Positions 27,936 to 38,493 of a stretch of DNA of 64,000 nucleotides are shown here, piece after piece (the first letter of the stretch is position 1; every line of letters starts with the position of its first letter). The DNA is taken from assembly GCA_020725545.1 (NCBI GenBank), contig DYEV01000030.1:1-64000 (forward strand), in the 5' to 3' direction. A model generated the notes under the pieces. It was not told where the DNA came from and did no database searches. It saw only the letters and a list, made by a program, of their open reading frames with translations. The translations under genes were made by a program, and so were the position numbers. The DNA comes from Desulfobacca sp. Its GTDB lineage: Bacteria; Desulfobacterota; Desulfobaccia; Desulfobaccales; Desulfobaccaceae.

Positions 27936-30754
27936 AAAGTTTTGCCGTCGGCTCCCTGGTGAAGGCCAGAGGCCGGGAATGGGTGGTTCTGCCCGAGTCC
28001 CAGACAGATATGCTCATACTCCGCCCTTTGGGAGGGACCGAAGATGAGGTAACCGGCATTTATCTTCCCTTGGAGCCGGTAACGCCGGCAGCCTTTGCGC
28101 TTCCCGATCCCAGTGAAATCGGCGATTTTCGTTCCTGCCGCCTGCTCCGGGACGCCGTCCGTCTGGGCTTCCGCTCCAGTGCCGGTCCTTTCCGGTCCTT
28201 TGCCAAGATCGCCGTGGAACCTCGGCCTTACCAATTGGTGCCGCTGCTCATGGCCCTGAAACTTGACCCGGTCCGGCTGCTGATCGCCGATGATGTGGGC
28301 ATCGGCAAGACCATTGAAGCCGGGCTGGTCGTCCGGGAACTCCTTGATCGTGGCGAAATCACCCGCCTCACCGTTCTCTGCCCACCGCACCTGGCCGAGC
28401 AATGGCAGGCTGAACTGGCGGAAAAATTTCATCTTGCCGCCGAACTGGTCTTGCCCAGCACTGTTACCCGACTGGAGCGGGTCTGTGCCGTCGGTCAATC
28501 CCTGTTTGAGGTCTATCCTTATACCATTGTTTCTCTGGATTACATCAAGTCTGATCGCCGCCGGGATGAGTTTTTGCGGACCTGCCCGGAACTGGTAGTG
28601 GTAGACGAGGCCCATACCTGCGCCCAGGCTGATGCCCAAAGCCGCAGCCGGCAACAGCGGCATCACTTGCTCCAGGGGTTGGCGAAAAATCCTGACCGCC
28701 ACCTAATTCTGGTTACGGCTACTCCTCATAGCGGCAAAGAAGAAGCCTTTCGCTCTCTCCTGGCCTTACTTGACCCTGCCTTCGCTAATCTCCCGGCAGA
28801 ATTGGGCGGTCCACAGAACGAACCCCACCGCCGACGCCTAGCCGCCCATCTGGTCCAACGCCGTCGGGGTGATATTCGCCACTATCTGCAGGCGGAAACC
28901 CCCTTCCCACTCCGGGAGGAAGCCGAAGAAACCTATGTGCTGGGGGAAGGCTCAGACTATAAAAAGCTCTTTGACCGGGTGCTGAAATATGCCCGTCAGA
29001 CCGTCGCTATCAAGGAAGGCGGCGAGCATCGGCAGCGGGTGCGCTGGTGGTCCATGCTGGCCCTGTTGCGCTCCCTGGCCAGCAGCCCGGCAGCAGCGGC
29101 GGCGACGTTGCGGAACCGCTCCAATGTCGCCGACACCGACTCAGTTGACGCCGCTGACGAGATCGGCCAACGCACTATTCTTGATCTGGACCTGGATGAG
29201 GTCGGCGACCGCGTCGACATCATTCCCGGCTCTGATTATGAGAGCAGCCAGTTTCAGGAGGACCGCCAGCGGCGTTATCTGCTGCAACTGGCCCGAGAAG
29301 CCGAAGCCTTGCAAGGGGCTAAGGATAGTAAACTGGAAAAAGCATTGCTTCTGATTAAGGGTTTTCTCAAAGACGGTTTTCACCCCATAATCTTCTGCCG
29401 CTTCATTCCCACCGCCGAGTATGTCGGTCAGGCTTTGCGGCAAGCCTTGCCGGGGGACGTGGAAGTGGGAGTAGTCACCGGCAATCTGCCCCCCGCTGAG
29501 CGGGAGGAGCGAGTGCTCAGATTAGGGGAGAGCCCCAAGCGGGTCCTGGTTTGCACTGATTGCCTGAGCGAAGGGATCAACCTCCAGGATCATTTTGATG
29601 CCGTCATGCACTATGACCTGAGCTGGAATCCTACCCGCCATGAACAACGGGAGGGGCGGGTGGACCGTTTCGGGCAGCCCCGGGATAAGGTCAGGGTCCT
29701 GACTTATTACGGCCTGGATAATCAAATCGACGGCATTGTTCTGGATGTGCTGCTGCGCAAGCATAAGAAAATCCGCAGTTCCCTGGGCATCTCCGTGCCG
29801 GTGCCGGTGGCCGCCCACCAGGTGGTGGAGGCTATTTTTGAGGGGCTGCTCTTGAGAGAACAATCCGGCCACACCCAGCTCTCCTTTGATTTTTTGGACG
29901 CGGTAAAAAAAGACGAACTTCACGCCCAATGGGATCAGGCCAGCGAACGGGAAAAACGTTCCAAAACCATGTTTGCCCAGGAAACCATTAAAGTGGCCGA
30001 AGTGGCCCAGGAAATGGAAGCGGCTCGGGCTGCCGTGGGCTCCGGCGTGGACGTGGCAAATTTTTTTCAGGAAGCGCTGCAAACCTTTGGGGCCACTGTC
30101 ACGGCGCCTAAGAGGGGCTATCATTTTGATCTGCGGGAGACGCCCCGGGCGCTTCGGGAAGCCTTGGGGCAGGGCGATGCTTTTGAGGCCCGTTTCGAGC
30201 TCCCGGTGGGCGACAAGATCATTTACCTGCATCGCACCCATCCCCTGGTGGAGACCCTGGCCGGTTATGTCATGAACACGGCCCTGGACCCGCTCACACC
30301 AGGCATCGCCCGCCGCTGCGGGGTAATTCGCACCCGCCAGGTGGAAAAGCGCACCACCCTGCTCCTGATGCGGTACCGGTATCACCTCATTACCACCAAG
30401 GCCGGGGTAGAGAAACAACTGCTGGCGGAAGATTGTCAGCTCCTGGGCTTTGCCGGAGCCCCGGAAAAGGCTCAGTGGCTGCCGGCAGAAGCCCTGACGC
30501 CGCTGCTGGCCTGTCAGCCCGATGCCAATATCAACCCTGACCAGGCTTCCCAGTTTGTGGCCAAAGTCATTGCCGGTATGCCCGCTTTACAGCCTCACCT
30601 GGAAGGCGCGGCGGTCAGGCGGGGTGAAGCTCTCTTGGAGGCCCACCGCCGGGTGCGCACCGCCGCCCGGCTGAAGGAGGTGCACCATCGGGTGGAGCCG
30701 CACCTGCCGCCGGATGTTTTGGGGATATACGTTTATTTGCCTGTCGTTGATTGA
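27923..30754 (+). CDS. SNF2-family helicase, DrmD-like
   Basis: 943 residues. N-terminal SNF2 motor: Walker A region DDVGIGKTIEAG (near 122), CPPHLAEQW, and VVDEAH (near 226). The C-terminal helicase domain has FCRFIPTAEYVG and motif VI QREGRVDRFGQ. The C-terminal 350 residues are not recognised. This matches DrmD of class 1 DISARM. The start is uncertain: TTG at 27923 overlaps the helicase gene by 13 bp, and GTG at 27932 gives a 4-bp GTGA overlap. Either implies translational coupling. Confidence 0.85.
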   Translation: METVKSFAVGSLVKARGREWVVLPESQTDMLILRPLGGTEDEVTGIYLPLEPVTPAAFALPDPSEIGDFRSCRLLRDAVRLGFRSSAGPFRSFAKIAVEPRPYQLVPLLMALKLDPVRLLIADDVGIGKTIEAGLVVRELLDRGEITRLTVLCPPHLAEQWQAELAEKFHLAAELVLPSTVTRLERVCAVGQSLFEVYPYTIVSLDYIKSDRRRDEFLRTCPELVVVDEAHTCAQADAQSRSRQQRHHLLQGLAKNPDRHLILVTATPHSGKEEAFRSLLALLDPAFANLPAELGGPQNEPHRRRLAAHLVQRRRGDIRHYLQAETPFPLREEAEETYVLGEGSDYKKLFDRVLKYARQTVAIKEGGEHRQRVRWWSMLALLRSLASSPAAAAATLRNRSNVADTDSVDAADEIGQRTILDLDLDEVGDRVDIIPGSDYESSQFQEDRQRRYLLQLAREAEALQGAKDSKLEKALLLIKGFLKDGFHPIIFCRFIPTAEYVGQALRQALPGDVEVGVVTGNLPPAEREERVLRLGESPKRVLVCTDCLSEGINLQDHFDAVMHYDLSWNPTRHEQREGRVDRFGQPRDKVRVLTYYGLDNQIDGIVLDVLLRKHKKIRSSLGISVPVPVAAHQVVEAIFEGLLLREQSGHTQLSFDFLDAVKKDELHAQWDQASEREKRSKTMFAQETIKVAEVAQEMEAARAAVGSGVDVANFFQEALQTFGATVTAPKRGYHFDLRETPRALREALGQGDAFEARFELPVGDKIIYLHRTHPLVETLAGYVMNTALDPLTPGIARRCGVIRTRQVEKRTTLLLMRYRYHLITTKAGVEKQLLAEDCQLLGFAGAPEKAQWLPAEALTPLLACQPDANINPDQASQFVAKVIAGMPALQPHLEGAAVRRGEALLEAHRRVRTAARLKEVHHRVEPHLPPDVLGIYVYLPVVD

Positions 30755-30785
30755 TTTGTCTCTGGCTTTGGAGATGTGATCCACA

Positions 30786-33700
30786 ATGCGCCACTCCCAT
30801 CGCGACCTTTTTATCACCGTCAAGACCGAAGGCGGCCTGCTGCCAGTGGACCTGCTGCAGCGTCTGGCCGAGGGCGACAAGGAACTGGACGGCCTCTCCC
30901 CGGAGTCCTATCATCTGGCCCCCCATGAAAAGTTGGGGGAAGTCATCAACCGGGCCTGGAATCGCCTGGTGGGGGCCTGGGCCTCCTTTCAAACCGCCGC
31001 GGCAGCCCTGCCCGAGTCCGACACCGGCACCACCCTCACCCGGGAGCGCTGGCTCCTCATCCTGTTTCAGGAATTGGGTTACGGCCGCCTCCTCCCCAGC
31101 AAGGCTCAGGAAATCGACGGCAAGGCCTACGCCATCAGCCACGCCTGGCAGCATACCCCCATCCACCTGGTCAGTTTTCGCCACGGCCTCGACAGCCGGG
31201 CGCCGGGCGTGGCCGGGGCCGCCCGCCTCAGTCCCCACAGCCTGGTGCAGGAATTCCTCAACCGCTCCGACCACCACCTCTGGGGCATGGTCAGCAATGG
31301 TTTGAAGCTGCGCCTGCTGCGGGATAATGCCAGTCTTACCCGCCAGGCCTTTGTGGAGTTCGATCTGGAAGCCATGTTCAATGGTGAGGTCTTTCCGGAT
31401 TTCGTTCTCCTCTTTCTGATCCTGCACCAATCCCGCCTGGAAGCCGAATCACCAGAGCACTGCTGGCTGGAAAAGTGGAGCCAGGAAGCCCAGCGCCGGG
31501 GCACCCGGGCCTTGGACCAACTCCGGCAGGGGGTCGAAGCGGCCTTGAAAACCCTGGGGCAGGGGTTCCTGGAACATCCGGCCAATACTGATCTGAGGAA
31601 CCGCCTGCAAGCCGGCCATCTCACCCCGGCTGTGCTCTACCAGGAGCTCTTACGCCTCATCTACCGCCTCATCTTTCTCCTGGTGGCCGAAGACCGGGAC
31701 CTGCTCCTGCCACCCGAGGCCGATGCCACCGCCCGGCGGCGCTATTATGAGTTTTACTCTCTCTCCCGGCTGCGCCGCCTGGCCCGGAGCCACCGGGGCA
31801 CCCGGCACGCCGACCTCTGGCAGGCCTTCGGCGTCACCTGCCGCTGTCTGGCACAGGGGGAACCGGCCCTGGGGCTGGCCCCCCTGGGCGGCTTCCTCTT
31901 TGCCCCCGAATCCCTGGCCAACCTCACTCATTGTGAGCTGAGCAATAAAGCCTTCCTGAGTGCCCTACGGTCCTTGTCATTTGTCGAAGCGCGGCGGCTG
32001 CTGCGTCCCATCGACTACCGCAATCTGGGCACCGAAGAACTGGGGAGCGTCTACGAGAGTCTGCTGGAATTGCATCCCCGGGTCAATGTCAGCGCCCGCA
32101 CCTTCGAGCTGGGCAGCGCCTCCGGCTCCGAGCGCAAGACCACCGGCTCGTATTACACACCCACTTCTCTCATAAACTGCCTCCTGGATTCGGCTTTGGA
32201 ACCGGTCCTGGCCTCGGCCCTGCAGCAGCCCGACCCGGAAAAGGCCCTGCTCAGTCTCAAAATCGTGGACCCGGCCTGCGGCTCCGGCCACTTTCTCATT
32301 GCCGCCGCCCACCGCCTGGGGAAACGCCTGGCTATGGTGCGCACCGGCGACATGGAGCCCGCTCCCGCCGAACGCCGCCGGGCCTTGCGGCAGGTGGTGA
32401 GCCATTGTATTTACGGGGTGGATGTCAATCCCCTGGCCGTGGAGCTGTGCAAGGTAGCCCTGTGGCTGGAGACCCTGGACCCCGGCCGCCCCCTGGGTTT
32501 CCTGGACCACCGGATCAAATGCGGCAACAGCTTGCTGGGGGCGACGCCCGCCCTGCTGAGCCAGGGGATTCCTGACGACGCCTTTAAACCAATCGAAGGT
32601 GATGACAAAGACTATTGCAGCAAGGCCAAAAAACGTAATAAAGCGGAGCGGCAGGCCCGCCAGCAGCAGAAACTGGATTTTCCCGCCGAGCCCTGGGAGC
32701 GCTTGGGGGACCTGGCCGCCGCCCTGATGCACGTGGAAGCCGTGGGTGAAGACACCATTGAGCAGGTGCAAGCCAAACAAGCCCGCTATGCCCAAGTGAT
32801 CAAGTCCAGCGGCTATCTCTTTAATCATCTCCGGGCCGACGCCTGGTGCGCCGCCTTTGTCTGGAAAAAGACGGAGGCCTTTCCTTACCCCATGACCCAA
32901 GGCATGTTGCGCCGCCTGGAAAAGAACCCCCATGATCTGCCCCCCTGGATGCGGGAGGAAATTCAGCGCCTGGCCACCGGATACCGCTTCTTCCACTGGC
33001 ACCTGGAATTCCCGGATGTCTTTCAGCCCAAGCCGGGGGCTGACCTATCAGACGATGAGGTGACTGGCTGGAGCGGCGGCTTTGACGTGGTGCTGGGTAA
33101 TCCGCCTTGGGAGCAAATGGAATTAGCGGAAAAAGAGTTCTTTGCCCCCCGTGATCCTGAAATTGCCCAGGCCCCCAACGCCGCCGCCCGGAAAAAACGC
33201 ATCGCCGCCCTGCCGGAGAGCAACCCCAGGTTGTGGGCCGATTTTCAGGCCGCCAAACGGGCCGCGGCGGGCGGCAGCCACTTTATCCGGCACTCGGGGC
33301 GCTATCCTTTAAGTGCCTATGGGCGAATAAATACTTATCAGATCTTTGCCGGGCTGGCCCGGCAGCTCGTTTCGTCCCGGGGCCGGGCCGGGATCATCGT
33401 CCCCTCGGGCATTGCCACCGATGACAGCAACAAGCACTTCTTCGCCCACCTGACCGACAAGCAGTCCCTGGTGAGCCTGTATGACTTGGAGAACCGGGAG
33501 GCCATCTTCCCTGGCGTGCATCGCTCCTATAAGTTCTGCCTCCTCACCCTGGGCGGGGCCGGGGCCGCCCCGGCGGGGGCCGATTTCGCCTTTTTCCTCA
33601 CCAATACCGAACAGCTGCGGGACGAGGAGCGCCATTTCATCCTATCTCCGGCTGACATCGCCCTCCTCAACCCCAACACCCGCACCTGCCCCATCTTTCG

Positions 33701-34838
33701 GAGCAAACGGGATGCCGAGATCACCAAGGCCATTTACCGCCGGGTGCCGGTCCTCATCGATGAGAGCCAGGGGGAGGCGGGAAATCCCTGGGGGATTTCT
33801 TTCAAACAAGGCCTTTTTAACATGTCCAGCGACTCCCGCCTCTTCCGCACCCGGGAGCAACTGGAGGGGGCAGGGTGGGAACTGCGGGGCAATGTCTTCC
33901 ACCGGGGCGAGGAGACCTGTCTGCCCCTGTATGAAGCCAAGCTCATCCACCACTATGACCACCGCTGGGCCACGTATGACAACGGGGAGACCCGGGCTTT
34001 AACTGCAGCCGAGAAGGCTGACCCCGACAGAGTCATCCTGCCCCGCTACTGGGTGCCGCAACCGGAAGTGCAGGCCCGCCTCCAGGGAAAGTGGGACCGC
34101 GCCTGGCTCCTGGGCTGGCGGGATATCGCCCGCTCCACCGACGAACGAACGGTCATCGCCGGGGTGGTGCCAAGGGTGGGGGTGGGTCATAAACTTCCTT
34201 TAATGTTCCCTGGTAACCTGAGGAAAGTAGATTCAACCGGTCTGTTGGCCAACCTCTCAGCTTTGGCTCTTGACTACATTGCCAGACAAAAAGTGGGAGG
34301 AACAAACTTAACCTTTTTTATTGTCAAACAAATTCCCCTGTTGCCACCCGAGACTTATTACAAATCTCTCCCCTGGCTCCCCACCGCTTCGCTCCAGGAC
34401 TTCCTCCTCCCCCGGGTCCTGGAGCTGACCTACACGGCCCAGAACCTGGCGGGCTGGGCCCGGGACCTGGGCTATACCGGCCCCCCCTGCCGCTGGGACG
34501 AAGAGCGCCGCTTCCTCATCCGCTGCGAACTGGACGCCCTCTATTTCCACCTCTACGGCCTTAACCGGGAGGACGCCGATTATATCCTGGAGACCTTCCC
34601 CATTGTCAAGCGCAAGGACGAGGAGCGCTACGGTGACTACCGCACCAAGCGGGTCATCCTGGAAATCTACGACGCCCTGGCAGAAGCTATCGACACCGGC
34701 CAGCCCTATCAGACCCGCCTGGACCCGCCGCCCGGCCCCCCGGCAAAGCCGCTCCCCGAATGGCAGCCCGGTCAGCCCCAACCACCGGATTGGCCAGCCC
34801 ATATCCATCCCCCGCAAGGGAGTCAAGATACCTCTTGA
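30786..34838 (+). CDS. Large adenine-specific DNA methyltransferase, DrmMI/Eco57I-like
   Basis: 1350 residues. [12 protein letters not shown] segment (near 455) precedes motif [17 protein letters not shown] (near 494). Motif IV is NPPW (near 771), marking an N6-adenine or N4-cytosine methylase; NPPW with this layout is typical of Eco57I/BREX/DISARM MTases. The long N-terminal region (about 450 residues) and C-terminal part probably recognise DNA. It lies 31 bp after the SNF2 gene, with GGAGATG before the ATG. It likely marks host DNA so the partner helicases spare it. Confidence 0.88.
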   Translation: MRHSHRDLFITVKTEGGLLPVDLLQRLAEGDKELDGLSPESYHLAPHEKLGEVINRAWNRLVGAWASFQTAAAALPESDTGTTLTRERWLLILFQELGYGRLLPSKAQEIDGKAYAISHAWQHTPIHLVSFRHGLDSRAPGVAGAARLSPHSLVQEFLNRSDHHLWGMVSNGLKLRLLRDNASLTRQAFVEFDLEAMFNGEVFPDFVLLFLILHQSRLEAESPEHCWLEKWSQEAQRRGTRALDQLRQGVEAALKTLGQGFLEHPANTDLRNRLQAGHLTPAVLYQELLRLIYRLIFLLVAEDRDLLLPPEADATARRRYYEFYSLSRLRRLARSHRGTRHADLWQAFGVTCRCLAQGEPALGLAPLGGFLFAPESLANLTHCELSNKAFLSALRSLSFVEARRLLRPIDYRNLGTEELGSVYESLLELHPRVNVSARTFELGSASGSERKTTGSYYTPTSLINCLLDSALEPVLASALQQPDPEKALLSLKIVDPACGSGHFLIAAAHRLGKRLAMVRTGDMEPAPAERRRALRQVVSHCIYGVDVNPLAVELCKVALWLETLDPGRPLGFLDHRIKCGNSLLGATPALLSQGIPDDAFKPIEGDDKDYCSKAKKRNKAERQARQQQKLDFPAEPWERLGDLAAALMHVEAVGEDTIEQVQAKQARYAQVIKSSGYLFNHLRADAWCAAFVWKKTEAFPYPMTQGMLRRLEKNPHDLPPWMREEIQRLATGYRFFHWHLEFPDVFQPKPGADLSDDEVTGWSGGFDVVLGNPPWEQMELAEKEFFAPRDPEIAQAPNAAARKKRIAALPESNPRLWADFQAAKRAAAGGSHFIRHSGRYPLSAYGRINTYQIFAGLARQLVSSRGRAGIIVPSGIATDDSNKHFFAHLTDKQSLVSLYDLENREAIFPGVHRSYKFCLLTLGGAGAAPAGADFAFFLTNTEQLRDEERHFILSPADIALLNPNTRTCPIFRSKRDAEITKAIYRRVPVLIDESQGEAGNPWGISFKQGLFNMSSDSRLFRTREQLEGAGWELRGNVFHRGEETCLPLYEAKLIHHYDHRWATYDNGETRALTAAEKADPDRVILPRYWVPQPEVQARLQGKWDRAWLLGWRDIARSTDERTVIAGVVPRVGVGHKLPLMFPGNLRKVDSTGLLANLSALALDYIARQKVGGTNLTFFIVKQIPLLPPETYYKSLPWLPTASLQDFLLPRVLELTYTAQNLAGWARDLGYTGPPCRWDEERRFLIRCELDALYFHLYGLNREDADYILETFPIVKRKDEERYGDYRTKRVILEIYDALAEAIDTGQPYQTRLDPPPGPPAKPLPEWQPGQPQPPDWPAHIHPPQGSQDTS

Positions 34839-35260
34839 GAGCATGGGGCGAGGCCAGTTAAATGGCGAGAAGCATTTGCCGGTAGCGACGTCGCCTGCGC
34901 CAAGGGGAAACGCCTCCCCGTGTGCGTCTGCTGCCGGAGCGATGGCCGGTTTGTTCCTCTGCCGCTCCGAGAAGCCAAAGCCACCCCGCGGCGCGGCCAG
35001 GGCAATGCCGCCACCCTGATTGATGAGCAAGTTTTGTCCTTTGCCGAGGCTATGGCCGCTTACCTCCGCGCTGTCGAGAGAGAGTTTCACGTCAAGATTT
35101 GCCGCATCGCCCTCGATGCTCCCAGTGATCCCAAAAAACCAGGTCTATCTCGCCGCCGCTGCGAACCAGCCTTGGATGCCCGCCGCCGCCGCTGCCCTGG
35201 TTTGGTCTCCAATTCTTTTGGACACCGCTTCGGGCAAAATAGCATAGTCCAGGAGGTGTC
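34839..35260 (+). pseudogene. Decayed gene remnant, possibly RNase H-like (DUF429-type)
   Basis: Directly after the methylase stop and in the same frame, about 100 codons read as a plausible protein: GSDVACAKGKRLPV, FVPLPLREAKATPRRGQG, then FAEAMAAYLRAVEREF and IALDAPSDPKK. The layout recalls predicted RNase H-like nucleases (DUF429), but I hold this loosely. No start codon fits the N-terminus, and downstream of ALDA the sense is lost and frames change. It is probably the truncated end of an accessory gene. Confidence 0.45.
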
Positions 35261-35348
35261 TCAAGGGATCAGCGTGGTTGGCCAATGGTCGCGCACTTTT
35301 CGGCCCGGCGCCAGCCTGGAATTCCTGCCCCAATAATGAGGGGGCGCC

Positions 35349-35599
35349 GCCGCCCAGTTGGCAAACTGGCGGGAGCAATTTCTCCTATCCGGGGAGGCGG
35401 CCTTGAAAAAACATCCCCAGGATGGGCGTGATCTGGAAATCGCCAGGCTCCTTTTTCAACGACTTTATAATGAGCAGGGAATCATGCAACGCCGCGGCTG
35501 GAAAACTCCGGCCCAGGGGCGCCGGGAACAACTCCAGGTGCTGCCCCTGGCCGCCTGATTTAACCCTTAACTTTGTCCAATTAATTGTGGACTTTTACA
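35349..35599 (+). pseudogene. Internally deleted transposase remnant with IS right end
   Basis: A 66-codon frame (35358-35558) joins a helix-turn-helix OrfA-like piece (NWREQFLLSGEAALKK) to a transposase tail (RGWKTPAQGRR) with everything between missing. This suggests an internal deletion of an IS3-type element. From about 35489 to the TTTACA ending at 35599 it matches the element end at 1-137. The remnant closes the accessory island on the right. Confidence 0.65.
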
Positions 35600-35642
35600 C
35601 GGTCGAGCCCTGCAGGCCTGCCAAGCAGAAGTCTCACCCAGT

Positions 35643-35677
35643 AAAAAGAAAGGGTTCAGGTCTGATTACCTGAACCC
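35643..35677 (-). terminator. Terminator of tRNA-Leu
   Basis: On the minus strand GGGTTCAGGT pairs perfectly with ACCTGAACCC around 6 nt and is followed by TTTCTTTTT. It lies about 20 bp after the tRNA-Leu 3' end. Confidence 0.85.
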
Positions 35678-35698
35678 CATCCAACTATCTGATTTTAT

Positions 35699-35786
35699 TG
35701 GTGCCGGAGGCGAGACTCGAACTCGCACAGGCGCAAGGCCCGGGGGATTTTGAGTCCCCTGCGTCTACCAATTCCACCACTCCGGC
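35699..35786 (-). tRNA. tRNA-Leu (anticodon CAA)
   Basis: Reading the minus strand: acceptor GCCGGAG with CTCCGGC, D arm typical of class II (GGTGGAATTGGTAGACGC), anticodon stem GGGGA / TCCCC with loop CTCAAAA giving CAA, a long variable arm and T arm GAGTTCGAGTCTC. The CCA is encoded. With tRNA-Lys at 20.8 kb it brackets the defence island. Confidence 0.95.
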
Positions 35787-36131
35787 ACGCCTTAAATTCT
35801 AATTCTAATCAATTTTTTCCCTGAGGCAAAGAAAAATCTCTCCCGTCTTTAATTTTACACCGTCTCTAAACGATTTGGCATCGGTCAGACGGGCGTTGGG
35901 GGTGGGGGGAGGGTGGTTAGGGGCAATGTTGTTGAATTAAGCAGGGCGTTCATTGGCGGGCTTTTTGAGAGAAGCGAAGAATCAAAAGGATTATTATAGG
36001 TTATATGCTTGGCCGCCGGCGGCAGCTCAGGATGCCAAAGGGGTGGAACGTCTTATTTCAAAGGCATTGGGTGTTAGGGGGGCAGAGGACTCACACCCTG
36101 GCTGCCTCCCTCAGAGGACTTTTGCAACAGC
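35787..36131. other. Intergenic stretch without recognised gene
   Basis: 345 bp between tRNA-Leu and the cysteine synthase fusion gene. It contains the likely tRNA promoter region and a degenerate AGAAGCGAAGAATC string, a fragment resembling the dispersed repeat near 42.2 kb. I see no supported coding frame. Confidence 0.5.
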
Positions 36132-38441
36132 CTATGAACGGCGCCGCCAGATGGGGCCGCGGGGAGTATCCCAGACTTCAATGCCTTGGCTGGCCAGTTC
36201 CTGGCGGAGTTGATCGGCCCGGGCCCAATCTTTCTGCTGGCGGGCCGCCTCGCGCTCGGCCAGCAGGGCGGCAATGGCCTCGTCGGCGGCCTCATGGGGG
36301 AAGTTCATGACCCCCAGCACCTGGTCCAACTCTTGGAAGGTCTGGAGGATGGCCTGAGCCCCGGCCTGGTCCAGTTGGCGTTGATCCAAACGGCTGTTGA
36401 CCTGACGGATAAAGTTAAAAATCGCCGCCAGGGCGCCGGCGATATTGAGGTCATCGTCCAGGGCTGCCACGACGTCGCCCACGAGGGTAGTCAGGTGCTC
36501 TGTCAGGTCTTCCCAGGGCTGTCCTGCCTCCACATGGCTGAGCCGTTGTAGGCAGACATCCAGACGGTTGCGGGAACGGCGGGCGCTCTCCAGGGCTTCC
36601 TTGGAGATATGCAGGGTCTTGCGATAGTGGGTGGCCAGCAGGAGGTAGCGCAGGTCTTCCCCAGCCACCCCGGCGTCCAAAAGGGCGCGCACGGTCAGTT
36701 GGTCATCGTTTTCGGCAGGACTTTCTTTGGCAGCCAGCACCGGCTCAGCATGCAGCCAGTAGCGGGCCAGGGGTTTGCCGGTGGCCGCCTCGCAGATGGC
36801 CATGACGTTTTCGTGGTGGGGAAAGACGAGATTAGCCCCGCCGGTGACGATGTCAAAGGAGTCGCCCAGATGGCGCAGGGCCATGGCGGCACACTCCAGA
36901 TGCCAGCTGGGCCGGACATTGCCCCACTCGGTGGTGTAATACAGGCCCCGCTTCAATTCCGCCAGCTTGGCTCGTTTCAAGAGAGTAAAATCACAGGGAT
37001 TGTCCTTCTCATAATCATCCAGATCCACGGTCTTGCCCACCCGGATCTTGGCAAAATCCACCTGGGAGAGTTTGCCATACCCTTTAACGCGGGAGATGTC
37101 GAAGTAGACCGAGCGGTGTTTCTCATAGGCATAGCCTTTTTCCAGCAGCCGTTTGGTGAGAGCCAGCATATCCTCCACGTACTCGGTGACCTTGGGATAG
37201 ACCTGAGCCCGCTGCAGGCGCAAGGCATCGATATCCTTGAAGAACTCGTCAATGTACTGTTGGGTAAAAGCCCCCAGGGGCAGCCCGGCGGCCTCGGCGC
37301 CCTGGATGGTGCGGTCGTCCAGATCGGTGAGGTTGACCACCTGTTTGACGTGAAAACCCCGATATGTCAAGTAGCGCCGCAGGAGATCGGCAAACATGAG
37401 GCGGCGGGCGTCGGTCAGGGTCAGATAACCGTCCATGGTGGGGCCGTCGGTATACATGGCCGCCTGGCCCAGATGCTGAGGCACAAAGGCCTGTTTGCTC
37501 CGCCCCAGGGTATTAAAGAAACATAAGGAAGGCTTTTCTTTCTCCACGAACAAGGTCGTGGACAGATAGCGTTCGCCGCTGTCCGGCGTGATGGCCACAA
37601 TAAACCCCTCGGTCAACGGCTGGGCCAGCTCCAGGGCGATGGCCACTGCGGCGCCGGAGCTCATCCCCAACAAGAGGCCCTCTTCCCGGGCCAAGCGGCG
37701 GGCCGTTTCAAAGGCCGCTTCATCATCAACGTTCACAATCCGATCTGCCTTGTTTTTATCGAATATCCCTGGCCGGTAGGACTCCTTCATATTTTTCAGC
37801 CCCTGGATTTTGTGTTTCATGTGGGGCTCCACTGCGACGATCTGGATGGCCGGATTCAACTCTTTCAGGCGCTGGTAGAGGCCCATGCAGGTGCCGCTGG
37901 TCCCCAGGGTGACCACCACATGGGTAACCCGGCCCTCGGTCTGCTCCCAGATCTCCTGGGCCGTGCCGTGATAGTGGGCCGCGGGGTTGCTGGGGTTGTT
38001 GAATTGGTCGGGGAGATAATACTTATCGGGGAACTCCCGGGCTAGACGGTAGACCTCTTCGATGGCGCCGTCAGTGCCGAGGTGGGCTGGGGTCAGAAGC
38101 AGCTGGGCCCCCAAGGCCTTGAGGATTTTTTTGCGCTCTTCGCTGGCCGCCTCGGACATGGCTAAAATACAAGGGTAGCCTTTGACGGCGCAGACCATGG
38201 CCAAGCCGATGCCCGTATTGCCGCTGGTGGCCTCGATCACCGTCTTGCCCGGCCGCAGTTCGCCCCGGGCTTCGGCATCCCGCAGCATGGCCCAGGCCAC
38301 CCGGTCTTTGATGGAGCCGCCGGGATTGAAATACTCCAGTTTAACGTAGACCTCAACCCTGGGGTTGGGATTCAGGCGATTCAACCTCACCAGGGGGGTG
38401 TTGCCGATGAGTTCCAGGATGTTCTGATAGCAGCCTTTCAC
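36132..38441 (-). CDS. Cysteine synthase fused to a degenerate cysteinyl-tRNA synthetase
   Basis: 769 residues. Residues 1-305 are an O-acetylserine sulfhydrylase-type domain with PLP lysine K45 in GGSIKDR and TSGNTG (72-77), expected to be active. Residues 306-769 follow CysRS throughout (FFNTLGRSKQAFVP, WHLECAAM, FPHHEN) but the catalytic signatures are changed. The zinc cysteine of YVCGPT is Asp332, HIGN is TLTD (341-344), and the KMSKS loop reads AKESP near 571-575. Aminoacylation is therefore unlikely; a sensing or carrier role is inference. A separate functional CysRS should exist elsewhere in the genome. The 52 bp to the next minus-strand gene are empty. Confidence 0.85.
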   Translation of the reverse strand: MKGCYQNILELIGNTPLVRLNRLNPNPRVEVYVKLEYFNPGGSIKDRVAWAMLRDAEARGELRPGKTVIEATSGNTGIGLAMVCAVKGYPCILAMSEAASEERKKILKALGAQLLLTPAHLGTDGAIEEVYRLAREFPDKYYLPDQFNNPSNPAAHYHGTAQEIWEQTEGRVTHVVVTLGTSGTCMGLYQRLKELNPAIQIVAVEPHMKHKIQGLKNMKESYRPGIFDKNKADRIVNVDDEAAFETARRLAREEGLLLGMSSGAAVAIALELAQPLTEGFIVAITPDSGERYLSTTLFVEKEKPSLCFFNTLGRSKQAFVPQHLGQAAMYTDGPTMDGYLTLTDARRLMFADLLRRYLTYRGFHVKQVVNLTDLDDRTIQGAEAAGLPLGAFTQQYIDEFFKDIDALRLQRAQVYPKVTEYVEDMLALTKRLLEKGYAYEKHRSVYFDISRVKGYGKLSQVDFAKIRVGKTVDLDDYEKDNPCDFTLLKRAKLAELKRGLYYTTEWGNVRPSWHLECAAMALRHLGDSFDIVTGGANLVFPHHENVMAICEAATGKPLARYWLHAEPVLAAKESPAENDDQLTVRALLDAGVAGEDLRYLLLATHYRKTLHISKEALESARRSRNRLDVCLQRLSHVEAGQPWEDLTEHLTTLVGDVVAALDDDLNIAGALAAIFNFIRQVNSRLDQRQLDQAGAQAILQTFQELDQVLGVMNFPHEAADEAIAALLAEREAARQQKDWARADQLRQELASQGIEVWDTPRGPIWRRRS

Positions 38442-38493
38442 GCGTTACTCCTGCCTGTCGGATTTGTTGGCCAAAAATGAAGCTGAGACCGGG

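Noticed and set aside
20789-35786. Integrative element with tRNA attachment sites
   Set aside because: tRNA genes flank the island, but I found no integrase and no duplicated tRNA 3' end.
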